The notes: generated by a model not told the origin, from the letters alone. A stretch of 61,934 nucleotides of DNA from JAZNQL01 sp045590155 (GCA_045590155.1 JAZNQL010000036.1:1-61934); one strand, 5' to 3'. Positions 41,463 through 50,546 are shown, counted from the first letter of the stretch. Numbers and translations: made by a program.

Positions 41463-42646
41463 AATAATTTAATCCTGTCAAGAATTTCGTTTGCAACCTG
41501 TGCTTTTGGCATATTGGGAAGCTTCTCTTCCTTCCCGTCACGATATAAAAGAGTAACCGTATTAGTGTCGCATCCAAAGCCCGCACCTTCGTCAGTAAGA
41601 CTATTTGCAACAATCATGTCAGCATTTTTTGCCTCAAGCTTTTTCTTTGCATTTTCCAAAAGATTTTGCGTTTCCATACAAAAAGCAATAATTTTGCGTT
41701 CTCCCTTAAGCTTGCCTACCTCTGCCAAAATATCAGGATTTTCACAAAGTTCTATTACGGGCATTCCGTCTGTTTTTTTTATTTTGTTATCATTTTTGTT
41801 TTTGGGTCTAAAATCAGCAACCGCTGCTGATTTTATTATTATGTCAGCCTGCTTGTACTCATTTTTTACTGCTTCGTACATATCAAGTGCACTTGTAACC
41901 TTTATAAGCTTTACTCCAAACGGTGCTGGAACACTTAATTCCCCCGCTATAAGAGTAACCTCTGCCCCTCTGTATCGTGCAAATTTAGCAATATTGCATC
42001 CCATTTTCCCACTTGAATGATTTGTTATAAATCTTACAGGGTCAATTTCTTCTCTTGTAGGACCTGCTGTTACAAGTATCTTTTTTCCAACAAGGTCTTT
42101 TTTAGAAAAAGCTGCTTTGCATATAGCATCTTCTATTATATCTAACTCTGCCAGAGCACCTTTTCCTATGCTTCCGCAGGCAAGTCTTTTTGTTGCAGGC
42201 TCAACAAATTCATAGCCCAATTTTTCAAGTTTTTTAATGTTTTCCTGCACAATTTCATTTTCAAACATAGCCGTATTCATTGCAGGAGCAATTACTTTAG
42301 GAGCTTTTGTAGCCATTACAACAGTAGAAAGCATATCGTCAGCTATTCCGTTTGCTATTTTACCGATAATGTTTGCCGTAGCAGGAACTATTGCCAAAAC
42401 GTCAGCTTTTTCTGCCAGCGAAATATGATGTACATCATAATTTTCGGGCACGCAGAACATACCTGTTACAACTGTGTTCTGCGATAATGTACCCATTGTC
42501 AGCGGCGAAATGAATTCGCACGCAGACTTTGTCATTATAACAAAAACATTTGCACCAAGCTTTTTAAGTCTGCTTGTAAGTTCTGCTGCTTTATAAGCGG
42601 CAATACCGCCGCTAACTCCTAAAACTATGTTTTTATTACGAAGCAT
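41459..42646 (-). CDS. coaBC: Bifunctional phosphopantothenoylcysteine decarboxylase/synthetase
   Basis: Two steps of CoA biosynthesis: CTP-dependent joining of phosphopantothenate to Cys, then decarboxylation to phosphopantetheine. The 395-aa protein has the FMN-binding decarboxylase domain (about 1-180) with VSGGIAAYKA, catalytic His in DVHHISLA near 73 and the PAMNTAMF substrate motif near 133. The synthetase domain (about 185-395) follows, starting VTAGPTREEIDPVRFITNHSSGKMG. ATG 42646 follows AAGGAG. It lies 11 nt after rpoZ. Confidence 0.95.
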   Translation of the reverse strand: MLRNKNIVLGVSGGIAAYKAAELTSRLKKLGANVFVIMTKSACEFISPLTMGTLSQNTVVTGMFCVPENYDVHHISLAEKADVLAIVPATANIIGKIANGIADDMLSTVVMATKAPKVIAPAMNTAMFENEIVQENIKKLEKLGYEFVEPATKRLACGSIGKGALAELDIIEDAICKAAFSKKDLVGKKILVTAGPTREEIDPVRFITNHSSGKMGCNIAKFARYRGAEVTLIAGELSVPAPFGVKLIKVTSALDMYEAVKNEYKQADIIIKSAAVADFRPKNKNDNKIKKTDGMPVIELCENPDILAEVGKLKGERKIIAFCMETQNLLENAKKKLEAKNADMIVANSLTDEGAGFGCDTNTVTLLYRDGKEEKLPNMPKAQVANEILDRIKLL

Positions 42647-42657
42647 TTTTCTTCTCC

Positions 42658-42921
42658 TTATTCAGAAAAATAAATTCCGTTCAAAGCCTCTGCTATTTCA
42701 TTTTTAGGTCTGTCTTCTTCTTTAATGATATCAACCTTTCCTTCAGCAATTTCATGAACTGCAATAGAAATAGGCTTGTCTGTTGATTTAGTTTTTATAA
42801 GCGGTTCAACACCGTTGTATGCAATTTCTCTTGCTCTTTTAGCAACAGCAATTACAAGTGTGTACTTACTGTCAACCTTTTCAAGATTCATAAGTGTGCT
42901 TATACCTGGATCTGTAATCAT
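42658..42921 (-). CDS. rpoZ: DNA-directed RNA polymerase omega subunit
   Basis: Small subunit that latches the beta' subunit during RNA polymerase assembly. The 87-aa protein includes YTLVIAVAKRAREIAYNG, the conserved omega helix near residues 20-38, and the IAVHEIAEGKV segment typical of Firmicute homologues. Start overlaps the gmk stop as ATGA. The remA-gmk-rpoZ-coaBC-priA order is the classic Firmicutes arrangement. Confidence 0.94.
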   Translation of the reverse strand: MITDPGISTLMNLEKVDSKYTLVIAVAKRAREIAYNGVEPLIKTKSTDKPISIAVHEIAEGKVDIIKEEDRPKNEIAEALNGIYFSE

Positions 42922-43523
42922 TTTAACAATTCTCCTTTTATATTAAGATTTCTTTCTACCTTTAACAATTCGCTTTTTATTATACATTCAAGATCAGATA
43001 CAGCTTTGTCAAGGTCATCATTTACAATAACATAATCGTAATGCTCCATTGCTTTCGTTTCCAAAAAAGCTGTTTGTATTCTGTTTTCTATCTGTTCTTT
43101 TGTATCGGTGCCTCTTTCTGTTAAGCGTCTTCTTAACTCCTCACGCGAAGGGGGTGCAATAAATACAAAAACTCCGTCAGGACATTTTTCTCTTATCTGT
43201 GCCCCACCCTGCACCTCAATTTTAAGTATAACATTTATTCCCTGGTCTATTCTGGAAAAAAGCTCTTTTTTAGGTGTTCCGTAAAAATTACCGCAATATT
43301 CTGCATATTCAAGAAAATCGTTTTCTCCTATTCTTTTTTTAAACTCATCTTTCGAAATAAAATAATAGTCCTTACCGTTTATTTCGCCATCTCTCATATC
43401 GCGGGTTGTAGCGGATACTGATTTTTCAGTATTGTGGCTTTTTTCAAAAAATCTTTCAAGAACTGTATCCTTACCAACTCCCGAAGGACCCGATACCACA
43501 AGAATAAGTCCCTTATTCTTCAT
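42918..43523 (-). CDS. gmk: Guanylate kinase
   Basis: Phosphorylates GMP to GDP with ATP. The 201-aa protein has the P-loop GPSGVGKDT near residues 11-19, the GMP-binding segment SATTRDMRDGEINGKDYYF near 36-54, and the lid region RGTDTKEQIENRI near 137. ATG 43523 is chosen (AAGGAGG 9 nt upstream); upstream ATGs overlap the ribosome site. It overlaps remA by 11 nt. In Firmicutes GMP kinase is a target of (p)ppGpp, made by relA in this window. Confidence 0.96.
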   Translation of the reverse strand: MKNKGLILVVSGPSGVGKDTVLERFFEKSHNTEKSVSATTRDMRDGEINGKDYYFISKDEFKKRIGENDFLEYAEYCGNFYGTPKKELFSRIDQGINVILKIEVQGGAQIREKCPDGVFVFIAPPSREELRRRLTERGTDTKEQIENRIQTAFLETKAMEHYDYVIVNDDLDKAVSDLECIIKSELLKVERNLNIKGELLK

Positions 43524-43788
43524 CGAACTCATCCTCCTTATCAAGTTCCGAAAGCTTTATTCCAAGCCTTCCAGCTATCGTTTCTGGCATAATTGCCGAA
43601 AGTACAATATGGTCACTGTCCATAACTAAAACAGCTCTGGTTTTTCTTCCGTAGGTTGCATCAATCAATGTGCCTCTCTCTCTTGCATCCTGAATCATAC
43701 GTTTAATTGGTGCAGATTCCGGACTTACCAAAGATATAAGTCTTGAGGAAGATACCATATTGCCAAAACCTATGTTTATAAACTGCAT
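43513..43788 (-). CDS. remA: RemA/DUF370-family DNA-binding regulator
   Basis: A 91-aa member of the RemA (YlzA) family; in Bacillus subtilis it activates biofilm matrix and osmoprotectant genes by wrapping DNA. Conserved segments are INIGFGNMVSSSRLISLVSP at the N-terminus and DATYGRKTRAVLVMDSDHIVLSAI near residues 45-66. The start ATG 43788 has GAGGT 7 nt upstream, just past the yicC stop. The position between yicC and gmk is the conserved one, which supports orthology; targets in this organism are unknown. Confidence 0.93.
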   Translation of the reverse strand: MQFINIGFGNMVSSSRLISLVSPESAPIKRMIQDARERGTLIDATYGRKTRAVLVMDSDHIVLSAIMPETIAGRLGIKLSELDKEDEFDEE

Positions 43789-43798
43789 ATTCAATACC

Positions 43799-44677
43799 TC
43801 ACTCAACGTTCTGTACCTGCTCGCGCAGTTTTTCTATGCCTGATTTTATGTCTATAACTATTTTTGCAACGTCCAAATCGTTTGACTTTGAACCTATGGT
43901 GTTTGTTTCCCTGTTCATTTCCTGAATAAGAAAATCAAGCTTTCTTCCAACAGGTTCGTTTGAGGCAATCATTTCTCTCATCTGTGCAAAGTGACTTTTA
44001 AGTCTTATAATTTCTTCGTTTATGTTTACTCTGTCCGAAAATATTGCTACTTCATTTAAAAGTCTGCCTTCATCAACGGTTGTTTCGTCTAAAATTTCCT
44101 GCATTCTTTCTCTTAGCCTTACCGAGTATTCCTCTACAATGCTAGGTGCACGTTCTTCTATCTTTGAAAGCAGATTTTCAATATCGCACAATCCGCAGAG
44201 CAAATCTTCATACAGCTTTTCGCCTTCTTTGCTTCTCATTTCAGTAAACGATTTTCCTGCCTCACAAATAACTTTCTTTGCAAGAGCAACTATTTCTTCA
44301 TCGTTCTCGTCAGGCTTCTGAATATTGAAAATATCAGAAAACTTTATAATATTTGTAAGAGAAATATTGTCTTTTAAGTCAAGCTCATTCTTTATAGTTT
44401 CAAGCGCCTTGTAATATCCCTTTGCTACCTGTGTGTTAACAGAAACTTCGTAGTTTTCTCCTTCTACCTGTTCCATAGAAACATAAACATCTGTTTTTCC
44501 TCTTTGTAAAAAGCTTGAAATTTCTGTTCTTACTACATCCTCAAGATAGCCGTAGTTTCTTGGCACTCTGACATTTAAATCTTTATAGCGGTGATTTACA
44601 CTTTTTATTTCTACCGAAATTTTTCTTCCGTTTTCAGTAATCTCGGCAGAACCATATCCTGTCATACTTTTAATCAT
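43799..44677 (-). CDS. yicC: YicC/YloC-family endoribonuclease
   Basis: A 292-aa protein of the YicC family, recently shown in other bacteria to be an endoribonuclease acting on small or structured RNAs. It has the signature N-terminus IKSMTGYGSAE, the NHRYKDLNVRVPR segment near residue 30, and the C-terminal KLDFLIQEMNRETNTIGSKSND motif near 250, which holds conserved acidic residues. It is 4 nt after leuS and overlaps remA upstream sequences. Its RNA targets here are unknown. Confidence 0.93.
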   Translation of the reverse strand: MIKSMTGYGSAEITENGRKISVEIKSVNHRYKDLNVRVPRNYGYLEDVVRTEISSFLQRGKTDVYVSMEQVEGENYEVSVNTQVAKGYYKALETIKNELDLKDNISLTNIIKFSDIFNIQKPDENDEEIVALAKKVICEAGKSFTEMRSKEGEKLYEDLLCGLCDIENLLSKIEERAPSIVEEYSVRLRERMQEILDETTVDEGRLLNEVAIFSDRVNINEEIIRLKSHFAQMREMIASNEPVGRKLDFLIQEMNRETNTIGSKSNDLDVAKIVIDIKSGIEKLREQVQNVE

Positions 44678-44681
44678 AATT

Positions 44682-47096
44682 TCATCCCTTTACAACAATG
44701 TTTACAAGCTTGTCAGGTACCGCTATAACCTTTACAACAGTTTTTCCTTCTGTAAAGCTCTTTACAATTTCGCTTTCTAAAACGATACTTGCCAAAGAAT
44801 CTCTGTCTTTACCCTTTGCAACCAGCATTTTACCTCTTATTTTTCCGTTTTCCTGAACAACAATTTCAACTTCGTCATCTACTGTTTTGCTTTCGTCATA
44901 TTCGGGCCATGCCATGTCGTGAATATAACCGCCGAAATTGTTTCTCTCCCACATTTCTTCTGTAATATGAGGTGCAATAGGACTTAAAATAAGAAGTAAT
45001 GCCTTCAAATCTTTTCGGCTTATTTTGCCTACTTTGTACATATCATTTACAAGACTCATCATAGCAGCAATAGCGGTATTGAATTTCATCTTTTCAATAT
45101 CGTCGCCTGCTTTCTTTATTGTCTTATGAATACTCTTTTCAAGTTCAGGAGTATATTCTTCAGAGTCGGTCAGCATATCCTGCAAATTCCATACTCTTTC
45201 AATAAACTTATGACAGCCTTTTACTCCGTTTTCAGACCACGGTGTAGACTGGTCAAACGCACCTATAAACATTTCGTATGTTCTAAATGTGTCTGCACCA
45301 AAGTTCTTTACAACTTCATCAGGATTTACTACGTTACCTCTTGATTTTGACATCTTTTCGTTATTTTCGCCAAGAATCATTCCGTGTGAAGTACGTTTCA
45401 TATAAGGTTCTTTTGTATTAACAACACCTATATCATATAAGAACTTGTGCCAGAATCTTGAATAAAGAAGATGAAGTGTTGTATGTTCCATACCTCCGTT
45501 GTACCAGTCAACTGGCATCCAATAATTTATTTTTTCCTTGGCAGCAAGAAAATCGTCATTTTCAGGGTCAATATATCTTAAGAAGTACCACGATGAACCT
45601 GCCCATTGAGGCATTGTATCAGTTTCTCTCTTTGCAGGAGCTCCGCAATGAGGACAGGTTGTGTTTATCCATTCAGTAGCTCTTGCCAAAGGAGTTTCGC
45701 CGTCTTCTGTGGGCGCAAAGTCATCAATATCAGGCAATGTAAGAGGTAATTCTTCTTCAGGAACAGGTACCCATCCGCATTTGTCACACCAAATAAGCGG
45801 AATAGGTTCTCCCCAATATCTCTGGCGTGAGAATACCCAGTCACGCAGTTTGAAGTTTACTTTTCTTTCACCTATGCCTTTTTCTTCAAGCTCATCAATT
45901 ATTGCCTTTATAGCATCTTTAACTTTAAGACCTGTCAGGGAACCGGAATTTATCATAACACCGTCAGAAACGTCTGTATATGCTTCTTCCTGAACATTTT
46001 CTCCTCCTGCCACAACCTCTATTATAGGAAGATTGAATTTCTTTGCAAATTCCCAGTCACGGGTATCGTGTGCAGGAACTGCCATAATCGCACCTGTACC
46101 ATAGGTTGTAAGAACATAGTCCGAAATCCATACAGGAATTTCTTTTCCGTTAACAGGGTTTACTGCCTTTATTCCGCAAAGCTCAACACCTGTTTTTTCT
46201 TTTGAAAGTTCAGTTCTTTCAAACTCTGTTTTCTTTGCAGCAAACTGCTGATATTCTTTTACTGCATCCATATTGGAAATTTTGTCCGAAAGCTCTTCAA
46301 TTATATGATGTTCAGGCGATATTACCATATAAGTAGCACCGTACAGTGTATCAGGTCTAGTTGTGTAAACTCTTATTTTTTTATCAAGTCCCGAAAGTTC
46401 AAAATCAACTTCTGCACCTTCTGAACGTCCTATCCAGTTTTTCTGCTGAACAGAAACTTTTTCAATGAAATCAAGCCCGTCCAAATCGTCTATAAGTCTC
46501 TGAGCATATTCTGTAATGCGAAGCATCCACTGGCTTCTGTTCTTTTGGATAACTTCTCCTCCGCAACGTTCACATACAGCATTTACAACTTCTTCGTTTG
46601 CAAGACCTACTTTACACTGTGTGCACCAGTTAACAGGCATTTCCTGCTTGTAGGCAAGTCCCTTTTTGAAAAGCTGTAAGAATATCCACTGTGTCCACTT
46701 ATAATATTTGGGGTCTGTTGTATTTATTTCCTTCGACCAGTCAAAAGAAAAACCGATGCTTTTAAGCTGACGCTTAAAGTTTTCAACATTTTTCTTTGTT
46801 ACTATACTTGGATGAATTTTGTTTTGTATTGCAAAGTTTTCAGTAGGAAGACCAAATGCGTCCCAGCCCATAGGATAAAGTACGTTATATCCTTCCATTC
46901 TTCTCTTTCTTGAAAGTATGTCAAGAGCGGTATAACTTCTTGGATGTCCTACATGAAGCCCGTGTCCTGAAGGATAAGGGAATTCTACCAAGCCGTAAAA
47001 CTTTGGCTTTGATGTATCTTCTCCTGCTTTAAATGTTTGGTTTTCGTCCCAGAATTTCTGCCATTTTTTTTCAATGGCACTAAAATTGTATTCCAT
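44682..47096 (-). CDS. leuS: Leucyl-tRNA synthetase
   Basis: Charges tRNA-Leu. The 804-aa class Ia enzyme has the HIGH-type motif (PYPSGHGLHVGHPRSYT) near residue 38, a CP1 editing domain with TTRPDTLYGATYMV near 230, and the KMSKS motif NNEKMSKSRGN near 575. The anticodon-binding domain is near 640-730 and the C-terminal domain ends the protein. ATG 47096 is taken with AAAGGAA upstream; the longer frame invades rsfS. No T-box leader precedes it: it is the second gene of the unit, 31 nt after rsfS. Confidence 0.97.
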   Translation of the reverse strand: MEYNFSAIEKKWQKFWDENQTFKAGEDTSKPKFYGLVEFPYPSGHGLHVGHPRSYTALDILSRKRRMEGYNVLYPMGWDAFGLPTENFAIQNKIHPSIVTKKNVENFKRQLKSIGFSFDWSKEINTTDPKYYKWTQWIFLQLFKKGLAYKQEMPVNWCTQCKVGLANEEVVNAVCERCGGEVIQKNRSQWMLRITEYAQRLIDDLDGLDFIEKVSVQQKNWIGRSEGAEVDFELSGLDKKIRVYTTRPDTLYGATYMVISPEHHIIEELSDKISNMDAVKEYQQFAAKKTEFERTELSKEKTGVELCGIKAVNPVNGKEIPVWISDYVLTTYGTGAIMAVPAHDTRDWEFAKKFNLPIIEVVAGGENVQEEAYTDVSDGVMINSGSLTGLKVKDAIKAIIDELEEKGIGERKVNFKLRDWVFSRQRYWGEPIPLIWCDKCGWVPVPEEELPLTLPDIDDFAPTEDGETPLARATEWINTTCPHCGAPAKRETDTMPQWAGSSWYFLRYIDPENDDFLAAKEKINYWMPVDWYNGGMEHTTLHLLYSRFWHKFLYDIGVVNTKEPYMKRTSHGMILGENNEKMSKSRGNVVNPDEVVKNFGADTFRTYEMFIGAFDQSTPWSENGVKGCHKFIERVWNLQDMLTDSEEYTPELEKSIHKTIKKAGDDIEKMKFNTAIAAMMSLVNDMYKVGKISRKDLKALLLILSPIAPHITEEMWERNNFGGYIHDMAWPEYDESKTVDDEVEIVVQENGKIRGKMLVAKGKDRDSLASIVLESEIVKSFTEGKTVVKVIAVPDKLVNIVVKG

Positions 47097-47127
47097 TTCT
47101 ATCGTTCCTTTCAAAAAGCTCAAAAGC

Positions 47128-47478
47128 TTATTCTTCAAAGTCTATATCTTCTTTTACAGCGTCGCTCCACAATCTTTCAAGACCGTAAAACTCACGCATT
47201 TCTTTTGTGAATATGTGAACAACAACATCGCCTAAATCTATTAAAACCCAGCCTGCCGAACGATATCCTTCTATGCTTATCGGATTTTCGCCAATTTCGC
47301 CTAGCTTTTCTTCCACTTCGTCGGATAGAGCCTTAACCTGTGTTATAGAATTACCTGTGCATATTACAAAGTAATCTGTAACGGTTGTAAGGTCTGCAAG
47401 CTTCAGTACTTGTATTTCTTTAGCTTTTTTTGAATCTAAAATTTGGGCAACCTCTAGTGCCTTTTCTCTTGATTCCAA
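47128..47478 (-). CDS. rsfS: Ribosome silencing factor RsfS
   Basis: Binds L14 of the 50S subunit and blocks subunit joining when nutrients are scarce. The 116-aa protein has DLTTVTDYFVICTGNS near residues 28-43, GYRSAGWVLIDLGDVVVHIF near 75-95 and REFYGLERLWSDA near 100-112, the family's core. The start is TTG 47478 with GAAGGAG 8 nt upstream. It is the first gene of the 19-gene minus-strand cluster, directly behind the promoter at 47515-47543. Confidence 0.93.
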   Translation of the reverse strand: MESREKALEVAQILDSKKAKEIQVLKLADLTTVTDYFVICTGNSITQVKALSDEVEEKLGEIGENPISIEGYRSAGWVLIDLGDVVVHIFTKEMREFYGLERLWSDAVKEDIDFEE

Positions 47479-47514
47479 AAAATTCACTCCTTCTATAATA
47501 TAATATATCACTTT

Positions 47515-47543
47515 ATTATAACTCAATTTCTAAAATTTGTCTA
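47515..47543 (-). promoter_or_regulatory. Sigma-A promoter heading the rsfS-to-fadD-like cluster
   Basis: On the minus strand TAGACA (47538-47543), 17-nt spacer, TATAAT (47515-47520). No comparable promoter was noticed between the following genes, whose gaps are too short to hold one outside coding sequence. Confidence 0.78.
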
Positions 47544-47625
47544 CCTTTTTTTGAAAGTTATCTTGTGTTTTTTTCAATTTTCTTCGTCATTCTTTTGTTT
47601 TCACAAAGAATTGTTTCCCGAGTTA

Positions 47626-47654
47626 TTGATTTCAAATAAAAAAAATGTTATTAT
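47626..47654 (+). promoter_or_regulatory. Promoter of cca (predicted leaderless transcript)
   Basis: TTGATT (47626-47631), 17-nt spacer, TATTAT (47649-47654). The ATG of cca begins 6 nt after the -10 box, where transcription normally starts, and no Shine-Dalgarno sequence is present. Confidence 0.6.
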
Positions 47655-47660
47655 GTTTAT

Positions 47661-48776
47661 ATGAAAATTAAAAGTTTACCTTTAAAAATAATAAATACTT
47701 TAAATTCCTGCGGTTTTGAAGCTTATGCCGTGGGTGGATGTGTGCGCGATTTTTTACTTGACAGAAAAATAAACGATTACGATATTTGTACCTCTGCCCT
47801 TCCAGAAGAAATCTGCTCTGTTTTTCAGAATGTAATAACAGTGGGGATTCGTTTTGGAACAGTTATTGTTACAGAAAATAATTGTGCTGTTGAGGTAACT
47901 ACCTTTAGAACCGAAAAAGGATATTCAGACAACAGAAGACCTGATGAAGTTTTATTCGTAAATAAGCTTGAAGAGGATTTATCGCGCAGAGACTTTACTG
48001 TAAACGCTATGGCTTATCATCCCCAAAAAGGTATTACAGATTTGTTTGGCGGGCAAAAAGATATTGCAGGCAAACTTATTCGTTGTGTCGGAAACGCCGA
48101 TTTGCGTTTCCGCGAAGACGCATTAAGAATTATCCGTGCTATGCGTTTTGCATCTGTTTTGGGTTTCTCTGTGGAAGAAGAAACAAAAAAAGCAATGATT
48201 TTAAACAAAAATCTTTTAAAAAACATTTCCAAAGAACGTATTACTGAAGAGTTTTTAAAGCTTTTAGGCGGAATTTATGCATCTGAAATTATTTGCGAAT
48301 TTTCCGAAATAATAAATATATTTATCAAAAACTTTACTCTGCCTGACGAGGATTTTAACTCTTTACCTCAAAATGCTTATATGAGGTTCGCATTTTTAAT
48401 TCAAAATCTTGAAAACAAAGAAGATATTATTAAAAATTTCAGATTACCTTCCGCCGTTTCACAAAAAATCCTGATTTTAGCAAATCATTATAAAAAAGAC
48501 AACGCACCTTTTATGCTTTTACAAAAATACAACGAAGATGTTGTTTTTGAAATTTTTGAAATGAACAATGAAACCGAAATTTTAACTCGTTTTTTAAAAG
48601 AAAATCCTTGTTATAAAATAAGCCAGCTTTCAATTTCAGGGAAGGATTTAAAAGCTATCGGTTTTTTTGGCAAAAAAATAAAAGAAGTTCAAAATGAACT
48701 TCTTTATAATGTTGTTTTTAACAAAATTAAAAATGATAAAAAATCTCTTCTGGAATTTGCGGAAAATTTGAAATAA
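47661..48776 (+). CDS. cca: tRNA nucleotidyltransferase / poly(A) polymerase family protein
   Basis: Template-independent class II nucleotidyltransferase that adds or repairs the CCA end of tRNA; a poly(A)-polymerase-like role is the alternative. The 371-aa protein has the catalytic GGCVRDFLLDRKINDYDI near residues 25-42 (DxD metal site), RRDFTVNAMAY near 110, and RFREDALRIIRAMRFA near 150 (nucleobase-selecting region). The C-terminal helical part is short and there is no HD phosphohydrolase domain. The tRNA-Arg of this window encodes CCA, so repair may be the main task. The gene appears leaderless, and its stop directly abuts the convergent prmC stop. Confidence 0.9.
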   Translation: MKIKSLPLKIINTLNSCGFEAYAVGGCVRDFLLDRKINDYDICTSALPEEICSVFQNVITVGIRFGTVIVTENNCAVEVTTFRTEKGYSDNRRPDEVLFVNKLEEDLSRRDFTVNAMAYHPQKGITDLFGGQKDIAGKLIRCVGNADLRFREDALRIIRAMRFASVLGFSVEEETKKAMILNKNLLKNISKERITEEFLKLLGGIYASEIICEFSEIINIFIKNFTLPDEDFNSLPQNAYMRFAFLIQNLENKEDIIKNFRLPSAVSQKILILANHYKKDNAPFMLLQKYNEDVVFEIFEMNNETEILTRFLKENPCYKISQLSISGKDLKAIGFFGKKIKEVQNELLYNVVFNKIKNDKKSLLEFAENLK

Positions 48777-49580
48777 TTATTCTTTTTGTCCTGCACAAAC
48801 TCTTAATATACCGCCAAAATCTGCAATAAGTTCTGTTTTAAATCCTGCTTTTTGCATCATATCTGCGACAATATGCGCCTGTTTGTGACCTACTTCAAAC
48901 CCTAAATAACCGCCTTTTGCAAGATTTTTTGCAGCTTTTTCAATTATTATCGGGTAAAATTTTAACCCGTCACTTCCCCCATCCAAAGCAAGATGCGGTT
49001 CGTAATCTTTAACATCTGTATCGAGCTTTTTTACTTCTTCACTTTCGATATAAGGCGGATTTGATAATATAACATCAAACTCTCCCTTAATATCATCTTT
49101 TAAAATATCAAGCTTTAAGAACTTGCCCGAAACGCCGTTCCTTTCGGCGTTTTTTGATGCAATTTTTAATGTTCTTTCGGATATGTCGGCAAATGTTACT
49201 TTTGCATTTGCATAATGCGCAACACAAACGCCTATGCAACCCGAACCTGAACATAAATCAAGCACACGCTTATTTTTTGATTTTTCTATTCCCCATTCTG
49301 CTAAAACTTCGGTATCAGGTCTTGGAATAAGGCAATCTTCACTTACATAAAAAGGCAAAGAATAAAACTCTTTTTCTCCAACAATATAAGCGACAGGACA
49401 GCCTTGCTGTCTTTTTTTTACACGCTCAAAAAATTTTTCACAAACTTCTTTGTTTACAGGACTTTTTCCGTTAAGGATAAAGTCACTTCTTTTGCAGTTT
49501 AAAAGATGCGCCAAAATAACTTCTGCATCAAGTTTTTCAATGCCTGCGGTATTTATAAGCTCGTGTACACTAATCACCAT
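48777..49580 (-). CDS. prmC: Peptide chain release factor N5-glutamine methyltransferase PrmC
   Basis: Methylates the Gln of the GGQ motif of release factors RF1 and RF2. The 267-aa protein has an N-terminal helical domain, the SAM-binding motif LDLCSGSGCIGVCVA near residue 106 and catalytic SNPPYIE near 173. ATG 49580 overlaps the end of the DUF1385 gene by 7 nt. In many Firmicutes prfA follows or precedes prmC; here prfA is absent and the unit ends at prmC. Confidence 0.95.
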   Translation of the reverse strand: MVISVHELINTAGIEKLDAEVILAHLLNCKRSDFILNGKSPVNKEVCEKFFERVKKRQQGCPVAYIVGEKEFYSLPFYVSEDCLIPRPDTEVLAEWGIEKSKNKRVLDLCSGSGCIGVCVAHYANAKVTFADISERTLKIASKNAERNGVSGKFLKLDILKDDIKGEFDVILSNPPYIESEEVKKLDTDVKDYEPHLALDGGSDGLKFYPIIIEKAAKNLAKGGYLGFEVGHKQAHIVADMMQKAGFKTELIADFGGILRVCAGQKE

Positions 49581-50518
49581 TTATCATCCTCGCTGTTATC
49601 GGTTCTCACAGCATTTAATGAAGCTATAGCAACTTCTATCTGAGAGTCGTCAGGTTCGCGCGTTGTTAAGTACTGAAGCCACATACCGGGTTTGCTTAAA
49701 AGCTGAACAAATTTTGATTTGCTCTTTCCTGCAATTTTTATAATTTCATAACTTATGCCTGCTACAACTGGTAAAAGAAGAAGCCTTGAAGCTATTCTTA
49801 TAAAAACGTTTTCCCAGGATAAAAACGAGAAAACTATTATGCTTATTATCATTACAAAAACAAGAAAACTTGTTCCGCATCTTGGATGCAAGCGAGAATA
49901 TTTTTTTACATTTTCGGGTGTTAATTCTTCTCCGTGTTCATACGCAAAAATTGTTTTATGTTCTGCGCCATGGTATTCAAAAACCCGCCTTATATCTTCC
50001 ATTTTTGAAATAAGAAGAATATACACTAAAAAGATTGTTATTCTTATAACACCCTCAAGCAAGGTTTTCACAAATCCGCTCAAACCCGGTATTTTAGTGA
50101 ATACACTTGCTATAACAGTTGGCAAAAGAATAAAAAGACATATACTGAAAATAAGAGAAATAAAAACTGCAAAGTATATTACAATATCCTTGATTTTATC
50201 GCCAAATTTTCTGTCAAGCCATTCTTCGAATTTTGATGGCTTGTAAGAATCGTCTTCTAAATCCACAAAATCTGCACTTCTTGTTAAAGCTTTAACGCCT
50301 ATAACCAAAGAGAGAATGAGATTTACTACACCTCTTATCAAAGGCCATTTTAAAATTTTATATTTTGAAACACCGTTTCCTACGGGCAACTGTTCTACGT
50401 GTATTTCTCCGTCACTTTTTCTGACAGCAAGAGCCGTTCCTTTTGGACCGCGCATCATAACACCCTCTATAACAGCTTGTCCGCCTATGCTGGTGATATG
50501 TTCTTTTTTGTCTTTCAT
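49574..50518 (-). CDS. DUF1385-family integral membrane protein
   Basis: A 314-aa protein of the DUF1385 (YqhQ-like) family, function unknown. It has the family's N-terminal signature IGGQAVIEGVMMRGP near residues 10-24 and an AEHKTIFAYEHGEELTPENVKKYSRLHPRCGTSF segment near 180-213 with conserved His and Cys residues. About five membrane spans are present. ATG 50518 follows AAAGGAG. DUF1385 next to prmC is a recurrent Firmicutes arrangement, often with rpmE and prfA, so a link to translation is suggested by neighbours only. Confidence 0.9.
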   Translation of the reverse strand: MKDKKEHITSIGGQAVIEGVMMRGPKGTALAVRKSDGEIHVEQLPVGNGVSKYKILKWPLIRGVVNLILSLVIGVKALTRSADFVDLEDDSYKPSKFEEWLDRKFGDKIKDIVIYFAVFISLIFSICLFILLPTVIASVFTKIPGLSGFVKTLLEGVIRITIFLVYILLISKMEDIRRVFEYHGAEHKTIFAYEHGEELTPENVKKYSRLHPRCGTSFLVFVMIISIIVFSFLSWENVFIRIASRLLLLPVVAGISYEIIKIAGKSKSKFVQLLSKPGMWLQYLTTREPDDSQIEVAIASLNAVRTDNSEDDKW

Positions 50519-50546
50519 AGCATTAACTCCTTTCCATGCTAAAATA

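Noticed and set aside
47479..47660. T-box or other leader riboswitch for leuS
   Set aside because: The promoter to rsfS leader is about 35 nt and lacks T-box landmarks; leuS is second in the unit.
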